Source of the DNA: Daucus carota subsp. sativus
Taxonomy: Eukaryota; Streptophyta; Magnoliopsida; Apiales; Apiaceae
Direction of reading: 5' to 3'
Length of the DNA stretch: 64,000 nucleotides
Assembly (NCBI RefSeq): GCF_001625215.2
Contig: NC_030383.2
Span: forward strand, 20,689,197 to 20,753,196
The translations under genes and the position numbers were made by a program. Under the pieces are notes generated by a model that ran no database searches, was not told where the DNA came from, and was given only the letters and a program-made list of their open reading frames with translations. Below, piece by piece: positions 23,305-35,454 of the stretch. Position 1 is the first letter of the stretch. Every line of letters begins with the position of its first letter.

Positions 23305-26300
23305 GTACTGTGTTTGTTATAAGTAGTTTCAAATTAATTCATGTATTGTAAAATAGTCTTACATACCAACTCATTTTCTGTACAGGTGAGGATGCGACTG
23401 AGGATTCTAATCCTGATATGTGGCAAGGCTATGCCAACCTCGGTCCTCCAAATGCTATTTGCCGACAATGTAACGGAATAATGTGGGATATGGAGCGCAA
23501 CAATAAATCAAATCCGAATGCAGCTCCAACTTTCTCTTTGTGTTGTAAGAGTGGCCAAGTTGTTCTCCCCCCTGAGAAGCATGCTCCAGAGCCTCTAGCT
23601 TCTTTACTCTATGGAGGTCCCAAATCAACTCATTTTCGTAAGAACATCCGGGTGTATAATTGTATGTTTGCAATGTGTTCAAGTGGTGGGAAAATAGACC
23701 ATAAAATAAATAGAGGTGGAGCGCCGTTCTGTTTCAAGATCAGAGGACAGAATCTTCATTTTATTGGAAGCCTCATTCCTGATGAAGGGGAAAAACCAAA
23801 GTTTTGTCAGCTATACATTTATGACACTGATAATGAGCAATCTAACAGGATTGGTGCTGTTGGAGCAAAGGTCGATGATGTTGATCTAGACATAGTTGAC
23901 AGTCTCACACGGATGCTTGACGAAAATAATAAGCTGGTTAGTTATTTTCGCACTGCCCAGAGGAGATTCAAAAGTAATGAACAAGAAGACTTCAAACTGG
24001 TACTTATATCATCACAGGCAGAAAATGGTCGTCCGAACATTATAGGTCCATCCAATGAGGTTGCAGGTTTGATTGTTATGCTACTGCAGACACGGCTGGA
24101 TGTAGAGACACTGTATGCCAAACCAACCAAGGATATCTAAAGCGGGTATTCGAAACAGATGCTTATTTTATGCAGCTTCAATTTCCCCTTTTATTTCCAC
24201 AAGGAGATGATGGATACCACACTGAAATTCCATTGAAAAATTGCAAGAAAAGAAGACCAGAACCAGCTGATAATGATGAGACAGAAGGTGATCGAAAGTT
24301 CAGAGAGCATGTTACAATGAAAGAGTATTATTCCTATAAATTGATGATACGGACAAATGAAGGTTCTTTTTTATTCCTCCTACCATTGCACTGTCACAAA
24401 TTCTTAACAAATATTAATCATCAAGCTGTATTTTATATAACCGTTCCTATTGGTGATCGTCCTTTGTTTCAATATAGGATTGACTCCGCATCTTGGTGGA
24501 AGGTTGTGGCAACAATATGTGGTTGATGCTTTTACAGCCATGGAGCAGTATAGACTGGATTGGATATCTCGAAACCAAACCACTATTCGTTCTGACCTCT
24601 ACAACTCTGTACGTGATGCAGTGCGTAGGGGAGATAATGATCCTTCACATGTTGGAAAATGTGTGATACTTCCGGCATCTTTTACAGGTTCCAAGCGGTA
24701 TATGTCTCAGTATTTTAAAGATTCGCTTGCACTGTGTCGCAGTATTGGCCATCCATCTCTTTCTTAACAATGACAACAAATTCAAAATGGCCTGAGATTA
24801 CAGAAATGATGAAGCACTTGCCTGGAGTAAATGTTGCAGATGCTCCAGATGTTGTTGCACGTGTATTTAAAATGAAACTTGACCAGCTAATCGACCTCAT
24901 AAAAAAGAAGCATTTCTTTGGCCGTTGTATTGGGTGTTAAGTGCTTTCTAAAATCTGAATTTTTTTTCCTTCTTTTATAATGCTATTTTATCCAAATGCT
25001 AATATTTTGTTTTTTTTAATTATATGACAGTGATGCATGTAATTGAATTCCAGAAGCGTGGGTTGCCACATGCTCATATGTTGGTATGGCTAGACGACAA
25101 AGACAAGCCTAAGACGGCTGAACAGATTGACAAATTAGTGAGTGCAGAAATTCCAGATGAAGAGTCAGATCCTATTTGTTATCAGGCAGTGAAAAATTAT
25201 ATGATTCATGGTCCGTGTGGGAAAGACACTTCTTACTCCCCATGCATGGTTAATGATAAATGTGGACGTCACTTCCCAAAAAGGTACAAACGATGAAAAT
25301 GCACATGCAGTCATAGTGACTTTAGTTATCTTTTTAAAACGTTATACCTGTATGATTGCCTCACCTTTATCTAAATTTGCTACACAGGTTTAATGGAGTA
25401 ACATGTTTCGATGAATGTGGGTTTCCTAATTATCGGCGTCGAGACACAGGCAAGACAGTTAAGAGGAAGGGTGTGCTTCTCAACAATAGGTTTGTTGTCC
25501 CGTATAATAGGGAACTACTGCTTCGTTTCCAATGCCATATAAACTTAGAGATATGCAATAATTCCCGCTCCTTGAAGTACCTGTTCAAATATTGTCTCAA
25601 AGGACATGATACTGCTACCATGCTTCTAAAGCGAAAAAATGATAAATCAAGTGCAGTTGATTGTCAAGAACGAAAAGGAAAGATTTTTGATGAGGTTAGG
25701 CATTATCTTGATGGGCGTTACGTTTCAGCTTCTGAAGCAGCTTGGAGAATTTTAGGCTTTGGCATTCATTCTCGATGGCCATCTGTTGACCGATTACCCA
25801 TCCATTTGCCAGATAGCAAGTATGTTAGCTTCAAAACAGGAGAATCTTTGCAGAATGTTTGTCATCGTGCTGATTCTAAAAGATCCAAACTGGAAGCTTG
25901 GTTCTTAGCAAACAAACTACTGCCGGATGCTAAAAACTACACGTATAATGAATTTCCGAGTTATTTTACATGGCTTCCCAAAGAGTGCAAGTGGAAGTAT
26001 AGACAGAGGGGTGATGTAGTTGGGAGGCTGTCGGAGGTTCATGCTACAGCCGGTGATTTGCTCTATCTCAGAATGTTGCTGATGCGGAAAAAGGGCTGTT
26101 TAGGATTTGAGGACATACGGACGGTCGATGGTGTTGTGTATGACACTTTTAAGGAGGCATGTGGTGCTATGGGTCTTTTACAAGACGACAACCAGTGGCA
26201 TGAGGCATTGTCCGAAAACTCTCACTCAGCCTTCCCTCATCAATTACGTGAAATGTTTGTGAATATTTTGGCACATAATACTGTTGCTGATCCACTTTTA

Positions 26301-29244
26301 TTATGGACTCGACACTGGAAATGTATGTCGGAAGATATTCTGAGGAAGCAAAGGAGCACAACTGGTATCAATGATCTTGAACTACCCGAAGTTGACATAC
26401 ATAATTACACTCTAGCAGGTATTTTAGTTTTTACTCAGCTATAAATAGTTGTTCAAACATGTCATAGTTGGTATGAATAATTTTAGCACCACACACCTTG
26501 GAGCAGACCACTCATTTGTGTCTTTTCAATGCACATGTTGCTGCTTTCATGTTACTTCTGAAAATACCAGCCATATAGACACTCATTTCGTTTGAATTTA
26601 ACATCCACCTTCATCTAGAGTCTTAACACAATACAGTTACATTTCAGGCTTTTTTATTTTTTATCACCGGTTCTTTACTCAGCTGTCTGTATTGTTTTTA
26701 ATGCCATGGTTTAATTCATTTGTAGATTTAATTTTTTGATAATATATGTGGTGTTGTTTGAGTTGTTCATTCTTTCTTTTTAACTGCTAGGTATGCGCAG
26801 CCACATAGTTGTTGTGATATTCTAATTGTTATTCTTCTTATTTAAGCTCCTCACAGTTACTAGAGACTAATTATTTCAATTTGGTTACTGCATTGTTGTT
26901 ATTGTTCCTACCTGTTATGTTAGATAGGCCTGTGTTTTCTTTTATAATTATAGTGCTTGCCTTGATTCAGAAACTGCATACTATATGGTGTGATTTCAGG
27001 TCTATTTTTTGATAACCTGTTTTGAGATATATTAAATATTTATGTGGTTTTGCTCATTCTGAGTATGACTAATGACATTTGACCAACAAACATTTACCAG
27101 AACACTATTAAATACATTAAAAGCCCCAAAAAACAACCCAGAGCCAGACTTCTAAACTCAGATTTCTTTATCAGTTTAGTTCCTCTTTTGCTGTAGGTTA
27201 CCTGATCAACTCTTCTTCTTCTTTTTTTTTTTTTAATTTAATAGCCACCTTCAAATGGATTGTATACGTGTGTGTGCGTCAAAATCTAATATGAAAAATA
27301 ATATAAATAGTAAAATTTCAACTTCATGATACCAATTATGTTTTAGAGCTACAAATGACCAATATATATATAGTATCATGTAATTTTGCAGAGCATATTT
27401 TTAGAATTAAACAATATTTTTATTTGGCATTTAGTACCTTGCTATAATTCCCCCTATTATAATTAAGAGTTTATAATTATGAGTTGCATCTATGAAGATT
27501 GGTCCCCACTTTTTGGTTAGGTTTTGAATTCTTTTTCATATCACATTCTGTTCCTAATCATTTATTTACCCCTTCCTCTGGATTTGATTGGTTGTCCTTG
27601 CAGAAATTGAAAAATTGTTTAATGATATTGGAAAGAGTTTGAAAGATTCCCAGACCTGCCTTTCCCAACAGATACTACAGAAATGCTGATTTGAATAGGC
27701 TTATCATAGAGGAGACATCATACAATGTTAGAGAGATGAAGGAGGTTCACGATGCTAACTACCAGAAGTTAAATTCAGGCCAGAGGTGTGTATATAATTC
27801 AGTCATTGATTCTGTGCTCGCAAAGAAGGGTGGATTATTCTTTGTACACGGAAGTGGTGGATGCGGCAAGACTTTTCTTTGGCAAACAGTGATAGCTTAC
27901 CTTCGTTCAGAACGTCGAATTGTAATCCCTGTTGCTTCTTCAGGGATTGCAGCGACACTGCTCCCAGGTGGGAGGACTGCACACTCTCGCTTCCATATAC
28001 CTATAAAGCTTGATCAATACTCCTGTGCTGGCATTAAACATGGTACTGACCTTGCTGAATTAATCAAACTCACCGATTTGATTATTTGGGATGAGGCGCC
28101 TATGCAACACCGCTATGCTTTTGAGTGTGTTGATCGTACTTTACGGGACATTATGTCTGCCGTTGATCCTGAAAGAGCCAAAAACCATTTGGTGGAATAA
28201 CTGTAGTGTTTGGTGGGATTTCCGTCAGATTTTGCCTGTTATTCCAAAAGCTTCGAGAGCAGAAATCATTGCAGCAGCTTTGAATAAATCTAAACTATGG
28301 GATCACTGCCAGGTGTTCCTTCTATTTCAGAACATGCGATTGCATGCTGGGAATAGTCCTGAGCATAACCAGATGATAAAGAATTTAGTGAATGGCAGCT
28401 CCAGATTGGCGATGGAAAAGTAGATCCAATTCGAATAAAGGAACACATTTCCGAGGTGTTATTCAAATTACCTGAGCAACACGTTGTCCACTCACATGAC
28501 ACACCTGTTCAAGATTTGATTGAAATTATATATCCGTCCTTCTCTGAAAACATGTTTTCTCGGCACTACCTTAGTTCTCGCGCCATTCTCACTCCTACAA
28601 ATGCTGTGGTAGATGACATCAATTCTGCCATTCTTGATAAGTTGCCAGGGGATGTACACACATATTTTAGTCAGGACTCCTTGGAGGATAAAGGCCCGGA
28701 GGAAAATGAGTTTGATGAATCATTCCCGGTGGAATATTTGAACTCTCTGAACATGCCATGTATTCCTAAACATGAGCTCAAAATCAAGATAGGAACTCCA
28801 GTGATGCTGATGAGAAATCTGAACCAAATTAATGGGCTATGCAATGGTACTCGGATGATTGTCACGGGTTGTAAGAAGAACAGCATTGAATGTGAAATAA
28901 TGTGTGGTTCACACATTGGTACTAAGCATCTAATACCACGTATTGAGATGATACCTACCGAGACACCATGGCCATTTGATTTCAAGAGAACTCAATTTCC
29001 TCTTCAGATATGTTTTGCTATGACCATAAACAAAAGCCAAGGACAGTCACTTGATAAAGTAGGGATTTTCTTACCAAGACCAGTATTTTGTCATGGACAG
29101 TTATATGTTGCAGTTTCTAGAGTTACTTCTGCTTCTGGACTTCATATTCTGGTGGTTAATGACGAAGGCAAGACTACTGATATTACCTCAAATGTTGTTT
29201 TTCAGGAGGTTTTTTACAACATACCAAGTGTAGATGCAGGTTAA
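20664..29244 (+). CDS. Helitron Rep/helicase transposase gene, copy B (nearly complete)
   Basis: Spliced gene from ATG at 20664 to TAA at 29242-29244. About 12 small 5' exons (20664-23304) are followed by Rep exons 23386-24362, 24478-24935, 25031-25283 and 25388-26418, and a helicase exon 27604-29244. The product would combine a basic N-terminal region, an HUH Rep nuclease and a PIF1-type helicase, the hallmark of autonomous plant Helitrons. It would cut, unwind and rejoin DNA in rolling-circle transposition in the nucleus. A few one-base offsets interrupt the frame (around 22310, 22910, 24080, 24765, 28190-28290 and 28420). Some are not shared with copy A, so they may be sequence errors. Confidence 0.85.
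21425..21500 (+). repeat. Tandem 38-bp repeat in an intron
   Basis: Two adjacent units (21425-21462 and 21463-21500), each starting ctctttgttaatc and ending in ataaaagata, identical by eye. They lie in the intron between microexons at 21217 and 21778. Confidence 0.8.
23386..26418 (+). CDS. Helitron Rep nuclease exons, copy B
   Basis: Exon 23386-24362 carries the cysteine-containing region (CRQCNG, SLCCKSG), then GGAPFCFKIRGQ and FPQGDDGYH. Exon 24478-24935 carries GGRLWQQYVVDAFTAMEQ and the ILPASFTGSKRY core of the Helitron helicase-like N domain. Exon 25031-25283 holds the HUH motif (His codons at 25069 and 25075, QKRGLPHAH). Exon 25388-26418 holds the catalytic tyrosine motif YLFKY (Tyr codons at 25578 and 25590), giving the two-tyrosine form typical of Helitrons. 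All metal-binding and catalytic residues expected of the Rep are visible. The exon pairs are joined by short introns of about 95-115 bases with good splice sites. Confidence 0.85.
26419..27603 (+). other. Long intron between Rep and helicase exons, copy B
   Basis: 1185 bases from a gtattt donor to a ttgcag acceptor, AT-rich, with long T runs. It splits a codon in phase 1 (GCA G/AA ATT). No coding sequence or repeat is seen. Copy A has the same intron at 4533-5715. Confidence 0.7.
27604..29244 (+). CDS. PIF1-type helicase exon of the Helitron transposase, copy B
   Basis: Single exon with the superfamily 1B helicase motifs in order: Walker A GSGGCGKT (27850-27873), ASSGIAATLLPGGRTAHSRF with the PIF1-type motif Ia, Walker B IIWDEAPM (Asp and Glu codons at 28090 and 28093), then [29 protein letters not shown] and AMTINKSQGQSLDKVG, and the C-terminal VAVSRVTS. 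It would unwind DNA 5' to 3' ahead of the rolling circle. Two frame offsets occur between 28190 and 28430, where copy A at 6301-6355 is in frame, so a data error is likely. Confidence 0.88.
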
Positions 29245-31385
29245 TATGTGTTGCACTCTTTATTGACTCTGTTAGTAATATTTATGTTGATGTTATGAAT
29301 TTAGCTATTCTTTATAATTCTCGAGATGCAACGAGCAGAGATAGATTATGTGGTAACTCATAGTTTTTTGACATACATTCTACCAAATAGAGTTTTCTTT
29401 AATAGCATTACAAATGTCAGTATATATAGTCTATTTAATACAAATTAAATATATAGTCAAGGAAAATATTATAATCTAAATAGTTATTTTACGTCATCAC
29501 ATATTCTGAGATATTTAATAATTTGGAGGAAATAAATATAAGAATAAGACGTCATCACATAAAATAATTATAATCAACATATGGGATAAAAATTGATGAC
29601 ATATTTATTGGTATTGCTTTAAACGTAATACACGGCTTCACTATATTAAATTATAAAAACGTCTGGAAAATGAATTTTTCACTTTTTTCCATAGGCGATC
29701 TAATCATGGTGCTACAACTTAAAGAATCAGTAACAACGAAGTTGAACACACAATATTAAAAATAAGTTTTTGAGATAATTTCCACACTAGAGTTACTGGC
29801 CGTGTGTATGGTAAAACCATTCTGCGACCTAATTTTTTTTATTTATTTGGAGCCGTGTGATTTTTTGTAATATATCGTGTCACATATAATTACTATTTCA
29901 AATTTACTTCTATTTGCTTAAGCCTAATATAAATTTTGAGTATTTTATAATTTAAAATTTAATAATATTTGAAAAATGAGTTCTTCACTTTAATATCCTA
30001 GGCAACCTAAATTTTACAAATCCGTAAATGCAAAGTGTAAAACACAATAAAAAAAATACGATACTGAGATAATTTCTACATGTGAGTTATTATTTATAAT
30101 ATATGTCAATTTAATACAAATTAAATATATAATCAAGGAAAATATTATAATCTAAATGGTTTTTTTACGTCATCACATATTCTGAGGGATATCTAATTTG
30201 GAGGAAATAAATATAAGAATAAGACGTCATCACATAAAATAATTATAATCAACATATGGGATAAAAATTGATGACATATTTATTGGTATTGCTTTAAACG
30301 TAATACACGGCTTCACTATATTAAATTATAAAAACGTCTGGAAAATGAATTTTTCACTTTTTTCCATAGGCAATCTGATCATGGTGCTACAACTTAAAGA
30401 ATCAGTAACAACGAAGTTGAACACACAATATTAAAAATAAGTTTTTGAGATAATTTCCACACCAGAGTTACTGGCCGTGTATATGGTAAAACCATTCTGC
30501 GACCTAATTTTTTTTATTTATTTGGAGCCGTGTGATTTTTTGTAATATATCGTGTCACATGTAATTACTATTTCAAATTTACTTCTATTTGCTTAAGCCT
30601 AATATACATTTTGAGTATTTTATATTTTAAAATTTAATAATATTTGAAAAATGAGTTCTTCATTTTAATATCCCAGGCAACCTACTTATGTTGCTACAAT
30701 TTAACAAATCCGTAAATGCAAAGTGTAAAACACAATAAAAAATTTACGATACTGAGATAATTTCTACATGTGAGTTATTATTTATAATATATGTCAAACC
30801 ATTTTTTGTTACCTACCTAATTGTTTACTTCATTTCGACGCGTGTATTATTTTGTAATATAATGTTTGAAAAATATTTTTAATCATGATAGATATGAGAT
30901 TGCAGAAATGTTGTAAGTTAGAAGTTTCTCCAAAAATTGTTTCCTTTTTGCACAGAGTTTTGTCATTATTTATTTCATATTTTTGAATTTTTGGTCTTCA
31001 GTTTATCAAATATACAAAACTTTAAACGTAGCTTGCAATTTTATTTTTTTACGAAATAAGGAAAAGATTTTGAATATAATGAGTAATGATCTTCTCAGGC
31101 TAATTGATATAATTTTTTTTTAAGGCAATCTCTAACGATTTGATACAGAGCAACCTCATATATGCTTTTCTATGTTATTTCCAAGTCGATTCAAAATAGA
31201 TGTTGTTTGTTATTATCAACTCCCCAGCTTATGCGTGCTTCATGATATCATGTACACAACTGCCATCAACTACGGGTAATGTTTTAGTGACAACCGTCGG
31301 TAACTGCTCCCTATCGTCCTCAACGCACGTCTATCCCTCCTTTTTTCATGCACCTAGCTATCTTTTTTACTTGCTTTTCCTCGCC
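29245..31385 (+). other. Non-coding spacer with 676-bp tandem repeat, copy B
   Basis: No gene seen. AT-rich spacer between the helicase stop and the promoter of the RPA-like gene, equivalent to 7357-9474 in copy A. After the tandem repeat, about 600 bases of unique AT-rich DNA lead to a pyrimidine-rich stretch and TATA box. Confidence 0.8.
29433..30798 (+). repeat. Two tandem 676-bp units, copy B
   Basis: Unit 1 is 29433-30108 and unit 2 is 30109-30798. Both contain the same blocks (gacgtcatcacataaaat, acgtaatacacggcttcac, agtaacaacgaagttgaac). They differ by some substitutions and a short insertion in unit 2 near 30685. Confidence 0.85.
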
Positions 31386-31394
31386 TATATAATA
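31386..31394 (+). promoter_or_regulatory. TATA box of RPA-like gene, copy B
   Basis: TATATAATA, 109 bases upstream of the ATG at 31495, after a pyrimidine-rich tract. It suggests that the gene has its own promoter rather than relying on read-through from the transposase gene. Confidence 0.5.
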
Positions 31395-31494
31395 GCTGTA
31401 CTTTAGCTTTCTATATACTCATTCCACACTTCGAAGTCATTAAACCAATTGAGCGTGAAAAAGTGAGTTAATAGTTTCTTCAGTTCAGGACAAT

Positions 31495-33875
31495 ATGCAG
31501 GGAAGGATGTTTGATCACATTCAGAATCTCGAGAAGTCACGCACTAACTGGAAAATCAAAGCAAGGCTCACACGCTTTTGGCCAACATTTGCTCCAGAAA
31601 CATCAACCATCAAGGGATACAATTTGATTCTCCTCGACGATGATGTAAGGCTAATGGCTTAAGTGAAAGTTTTTATGATGTTCCTGATATTTTTATTTTT
31701 GATCTTAACTATATTATTTGGAAAATGCAGAATTCTCATGTGCATGCATATGTTTACCCCGATAACTGGCGAGCTATTGGCAAAGAGGTCGCTGAAGGGA
31801 AGGTTTATGTTGTTGAGAACTTTCAGGTCAGAGATACTATTGGGAAATTAAAACCTGTCTCAACAAAGCTTTGCCTTCGACTTCTTAATAGTACTACCAT
31901 TAAGGAAGTGGAGGACGATGTTATGATCCCAAAGCATAAGTTTGAATTTATGGACATGGGAGACTTGCTTGAGGAGTGTGACCGTTTGTCGGAGAATCAG
32001 AATCCGGAATTTGCTTATGGTTGAATTTCTCCCATGTTTTTTTATTACCACGTGTGAATAAGATCTTATATTTAATTAACCTTCCTTTTTACAGATGTCA
32101 TTGGTGCTGTGGAGGAGTTCGACAAGGTAAAGCGAGTTCCGACAAGATATGGGGAGAGAGACCAAACCCGGTTCATATTTACGGATGGCCGGTTAGATAT
32201 CATATTTTTAATGAGTTCTTGCAGTTGTGTTTTCATGCATGATTTTCTACTTTTTAATTTGTATATTACTGTCCGTTAAGAATGAGGTTTTAATTTGTTC
32301 TGTAATGTCAGTTTAAAATTCAAAGTAACGCTTTGGGGTGACTTTGCTAGCTCGGTTAGTGAAAGTTTTAAGCCAGATCTTGAGAAACCTGTGATAGGCG
32401 TGCTCACGAGTGCGAAATTGTCAACTTTTAGGGGTATGCGGTATACTTTTCATTTTGTTGTCATGTGCAAATGTGCGGAAATAACATTTTGGTATTTATC
32501 TGTTGATCAAAAATTAGAGGAACATCAAATTGGAGCCTTGCCGTCGACAAAGATTTACTTTAACCTCCCAATTGATTCAGTTGCTGAATATCGTGAAAGG
32601 TTGTGTTTTAAAAATGCTTCATTTGTCCGCTTCATTCTGTCTGTTTAGTTACAGTAATGTCACATATTAGCAATCCTCGGTTACACATTTACAAACTCCC
32701 TTTATGTTTCACACAGATTGCGGGAAGAAGGTTATAAACCAGGAAAAGTATATGCTGATTCCACATCTAATGCTTCCACAAGGATTGTTATTGAGAAGAC
32801 GTCCTTCAAGCAGATGATTGAAGATCCCGGAAATTTTCGGTACAAGGTTTGTCAATTAATCCAAACCTATACACTATATCATGATGCCATGTCAATGTCT
32901 GCATTCTTTATTCTCACTGGCAGAACATGTTTTCCTAAATTTAATTAGTTCTGTCCATTCATGACCAAATTAGAGGACTGTAATGATCAAGTTTGTCATT
33001 ACCAAAGTTGAGGAAGAGGATAACTGGTGGTTCAATAGCTGTGTTTCCTGCCAGGCTGAGGTTGAAAAAATAGACAAAAATTCAAGTGTCACGAGTGTAA
33101 CCGCAGTTTTGGATACTGTGAGAAAAGGTAAGTCATCCTTGGTTGTGATGTTTTGTATTTTATGAATAAATTCTCACCGTGTGTTGCTTTTCCATTCAAG
33201 GTTTCGCATTTTTGTTCTGGCTGACGACAGCACGTTACTGACAAATGTAATTCTTCTTGACCGAGTTGTTAAGCGTTTGGCTGGCACTACTGTAGCTAAT
33301 CTCCTAACTCAGATTAAACAGGTAAGGGAAGATTAACAATATTCCTCACCCACTGTAACCAAAATGGCTATGGGAACTCATTGTTATTTCCCTTGCTACA
33401 GGATAACTCTGTCACTGTTGCATCTGCTATCTTTGGTAGCATTATCGGAAAAAGGGTCATTGTTCTGCTGCAGTTAACAGATGCTAATGTGGCCGGAGAT
33501 AGTAATCTCTACAATGTAGTAGATTTGTGTGATTCTGCAATGTACGAAGGTGCAATGGTTTTGGCATCACCAACTCAGGCTACCAGTTCATTTTCTATGG
33601 AGGGTGACTCTGTATGTATTTAATATTGTCTGTGTTTTTTATTTTCGTATATACTTTTAACTTAAACCAGAATAATTTATATACAGTCTTTTCACAAAAC
33701 AGGTTGTTCCTGGCATTGAGCTTTTTGAAACTCCAGGTTCATCTCATTCAGCCACAAAGAAAATCAAAGTGGTACATTCCTCCATTTCTATGATTGAATA
33801 TGAATACTCCATCCTGTTAAGTAATATATCTTAAATTATTTATGTATCTGCCTGTAGGAGGATACCCCAGCATGA
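31495..33875 (+). CDS. Helitron-encoded RPA70-like protein (three OB folds), copy B
   Basis: Spliced gene; exons 31495-31644, 31731-32019, 32095-32191, 32312-32433, 32518-32599, 32717-32846, about 32980-33127, 33201-33321, 33402-33611, 33703-33771 and 33858-33875. Start MQGRMFDHIQNLEKSRTNW is the plant RPA70/DUF223 N-terminal pattern. OB fold 1 includes SHVHAYVYPDNWRAIG; OB fold 2 LKFKVTLWGDFASS and STKIYFNLP; the third, TVMIKFVITKVEEEDNWW, leads to a zinc ribbon with a CVSC pair and a second CHEC pair. The second pair is one base out of frame in both copies. The last codons are EDTPA then TGA. RPA coats single-stranded DNA; plant Helitrons are known to carry such genes, presumably to protect the displaced strand. 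Confidence 0.82.
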
Positions 33876-34204
33876 TGCTACAAGCGGCTTGATTATGCAC
33901 CCCTGTGCTGCGGCCTGTGCTCTTTTTTCTGCAATTACTAGACGTTTTCAATTTGTTTCAAGAAGTTTTTTTTGTTCTCCACTGTGATTGGAGTGTTTCC
34001 CTAAGTTGTTCTGTTTTATTCCAGTTTCAGGACAAGGTCTTATGTCTTAGTTTTTGTTGAATTGTTTTCCAGATGTATTGGATCCAAATGCTTTCAGTCT
34101 ATCGTTGTTTATGCAAACTATCTCATAATTTGCACTTGGTTTGTCATGGAACTCGCTTTAAAAACACCCATGCCCTTTTTTTACTATTCATTATTCACTA
34201 GCTG

Positions 34205-34304
34205 NNNNNNNNNNNNNNNNNNNNNNNNNNNNNNNNNNNNNNNNNNNNNNNNNNNNNNNNNNNNNNNNNNNNNNNNNNNNNNNNNNNNNNNNNNNNNNNN
34301 NNNN
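34205..34304. other. Assembly gap (100 N)
   Basis: Exactly one hundred N, the usual placeholder for a gap of unknown size between scaffolded contigs. Left of it is Helitron copy B, cut off inside the repeat; right of it is an LTR element already inside gag. Reading frames that cross it are meaningless. Confidence 0.99.
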
Positions 34305-34691
34305 ACTTGTGAGAACCCATTTCCGCTTTAGCGGCGATATTCATTCTATCTTCTTTTTCATGAGTATACTCACTTACTTTCTTTTCGATAGTAACATCGT
34401 CGACAATTTGGCGGAATATAAATTGTACATCTTCTATGGCATCCAAACTTGACTCCTTGAGATCTTGACATATATTCTAAATCTCGTTTTCCAAGTAGCA
34501 AAGTTTTACCCTCAATAGAGGCGCACTTGCAGAAAAAGAATATACGAGTAAACACTGCAAGTCGCACAAGAAATGTGGAACAAATTAGTGGTAACCTATG
34601 AAGGTACTACGGATATAAAAGATTCTCGAATGGATACTTTGATCCAAGAATACGAGACTTTAAACTCCAAGATGGAGAAAATATCATCGAT
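34305..34691 (+). mobile_element. Start of the gag region of the Sirevirus-like element
   Basis: The first 200 bases after the gap hold nothing I recognise. From about 34500 the sequence has the feel of a copia gag N-terminal half, including the WNKLVVTYEGT-type block near 34574-34604. This part is decayed. Confidence 0.5.
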
Positions 34692-35408
34692 ATGGAAACA
34701 AGATTTACTCGTATAATCGATGAATTATCTCAACTCGGGAAGAACTATACTCAAAATGAAAAGAATCGTCGGGTTCTTAAATCTCTCCCTCCGAGTTGGA
34801 AAGTTAAAGTCACTACTATTAAAGAGATGCACAATCTCAATGACTATCACATCGATAATCTATTCGGAAACCTTCGTGCTTACGAGGAAGATAATGTTCC
34901 GGATATTGTAATTCCCAAGGTGGAAGACAAGAAGAAAAATATGGCATTAAAATCCATATTAATCGATGAAGATGAAAATGACGAAGATTTAAACGAGGAA
35001 ATTCAAAATCTTGATGAAAGCGAAATTGCTTTACTCACGAGACAACTTCGTCGTGTGCTTCAAAGCAAAGCTCAAAGGTACGGAAAAGGCTTCCTTAAAT
35101 CAAATAATCAACAAAGAGTCTTTAACTCTAATGGAAGGCCTAATTACTCTCAAAATTATTCTCCTAACTATAAGAGTAATTTTCCTACCAACTCGGGCTA
35201 TAAAGGCAAAAATAATCAAAGTCCGAATGGCTATAATAATGCCAACACGAGCAACAATAATATTTACACTCCTCCAAAACCAAAAGAACTAAATCCGGAG
35301 GAAACACAAGATGTATGCTTTGAGTGTAAACAACCGGGTCACTATAAACGAGAATGTCCTAACTATCTAAGGGTCGAATTCTCGTGGCCGAAAACGGTTG
35401 GGATTTAA
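34692..35408 (+). CDS. Gag-like frame with zinc knuckle
   Basis: 238 codons. The N-terminal part (METRFTRIIDELSQLGKN, then RRVLKSLPPSWKVKVTTI) is the UBN2-type copia Gag core. The middle is acidic and Asn/Tyr-rich, and the end carries a CCHC knuckle, CFECKQPGHYKREC, which binds nucleic acid. In the family, Gag forms the particle that packages element RNA. Treated as a fossil part of the element at 34305-54192. Confidence 0.8.
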   Translation: METRFTRIIDELSQLGKNYTQNEKNRRVLKSLPPSWKVKVTTIKEMHNLNDYHIDNLFGNLRAYEEDNVPDIVIPKVEDKKKNMALKSILIDEDENDEDLNEEIQNLDESEIALLTRQLRRVLQSKAQRYGKGFLKSNNQQRVFNSNGRPNYSQNYSPNYKSNFPTNSGYKGKNNQSPNGYNNANTSNNNIYTPPKPKELNPEETQDVCFECKQPGHYKRECPNYLRVEFSWPKTVGI

Positions 35409-35454
35409 GTGAAGATGAGGAATCTCCCGAAGCAAGTGAAGAAGTGGTTAATCT

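Larger units (their letters stand above)
21858..34204 (+). repeat. Copy B of the 12.3 kb direct duplication
   Basis: Second copy of 1-12267. It is better preserved in frame than copy A, and its left flank (20664-21857) carries the gene start that copy A would have left of the window. Identity continues up to the last base before the 100 N, so the contig end lies inside the repeat. Confidence 0.95.

Noticed and set aside
31495-33875. Host RPA1 gene
   Set aside because: It lies inside the duplicated Helitron segment, right after the transposase, with a second RPA-like gene before the Helitron end; a host gene is less likely.
34062-34446. Open frames that run through the N block on both strands
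   Set aside because: They exist only because N codons are read as X; there is no real sequence behind them.
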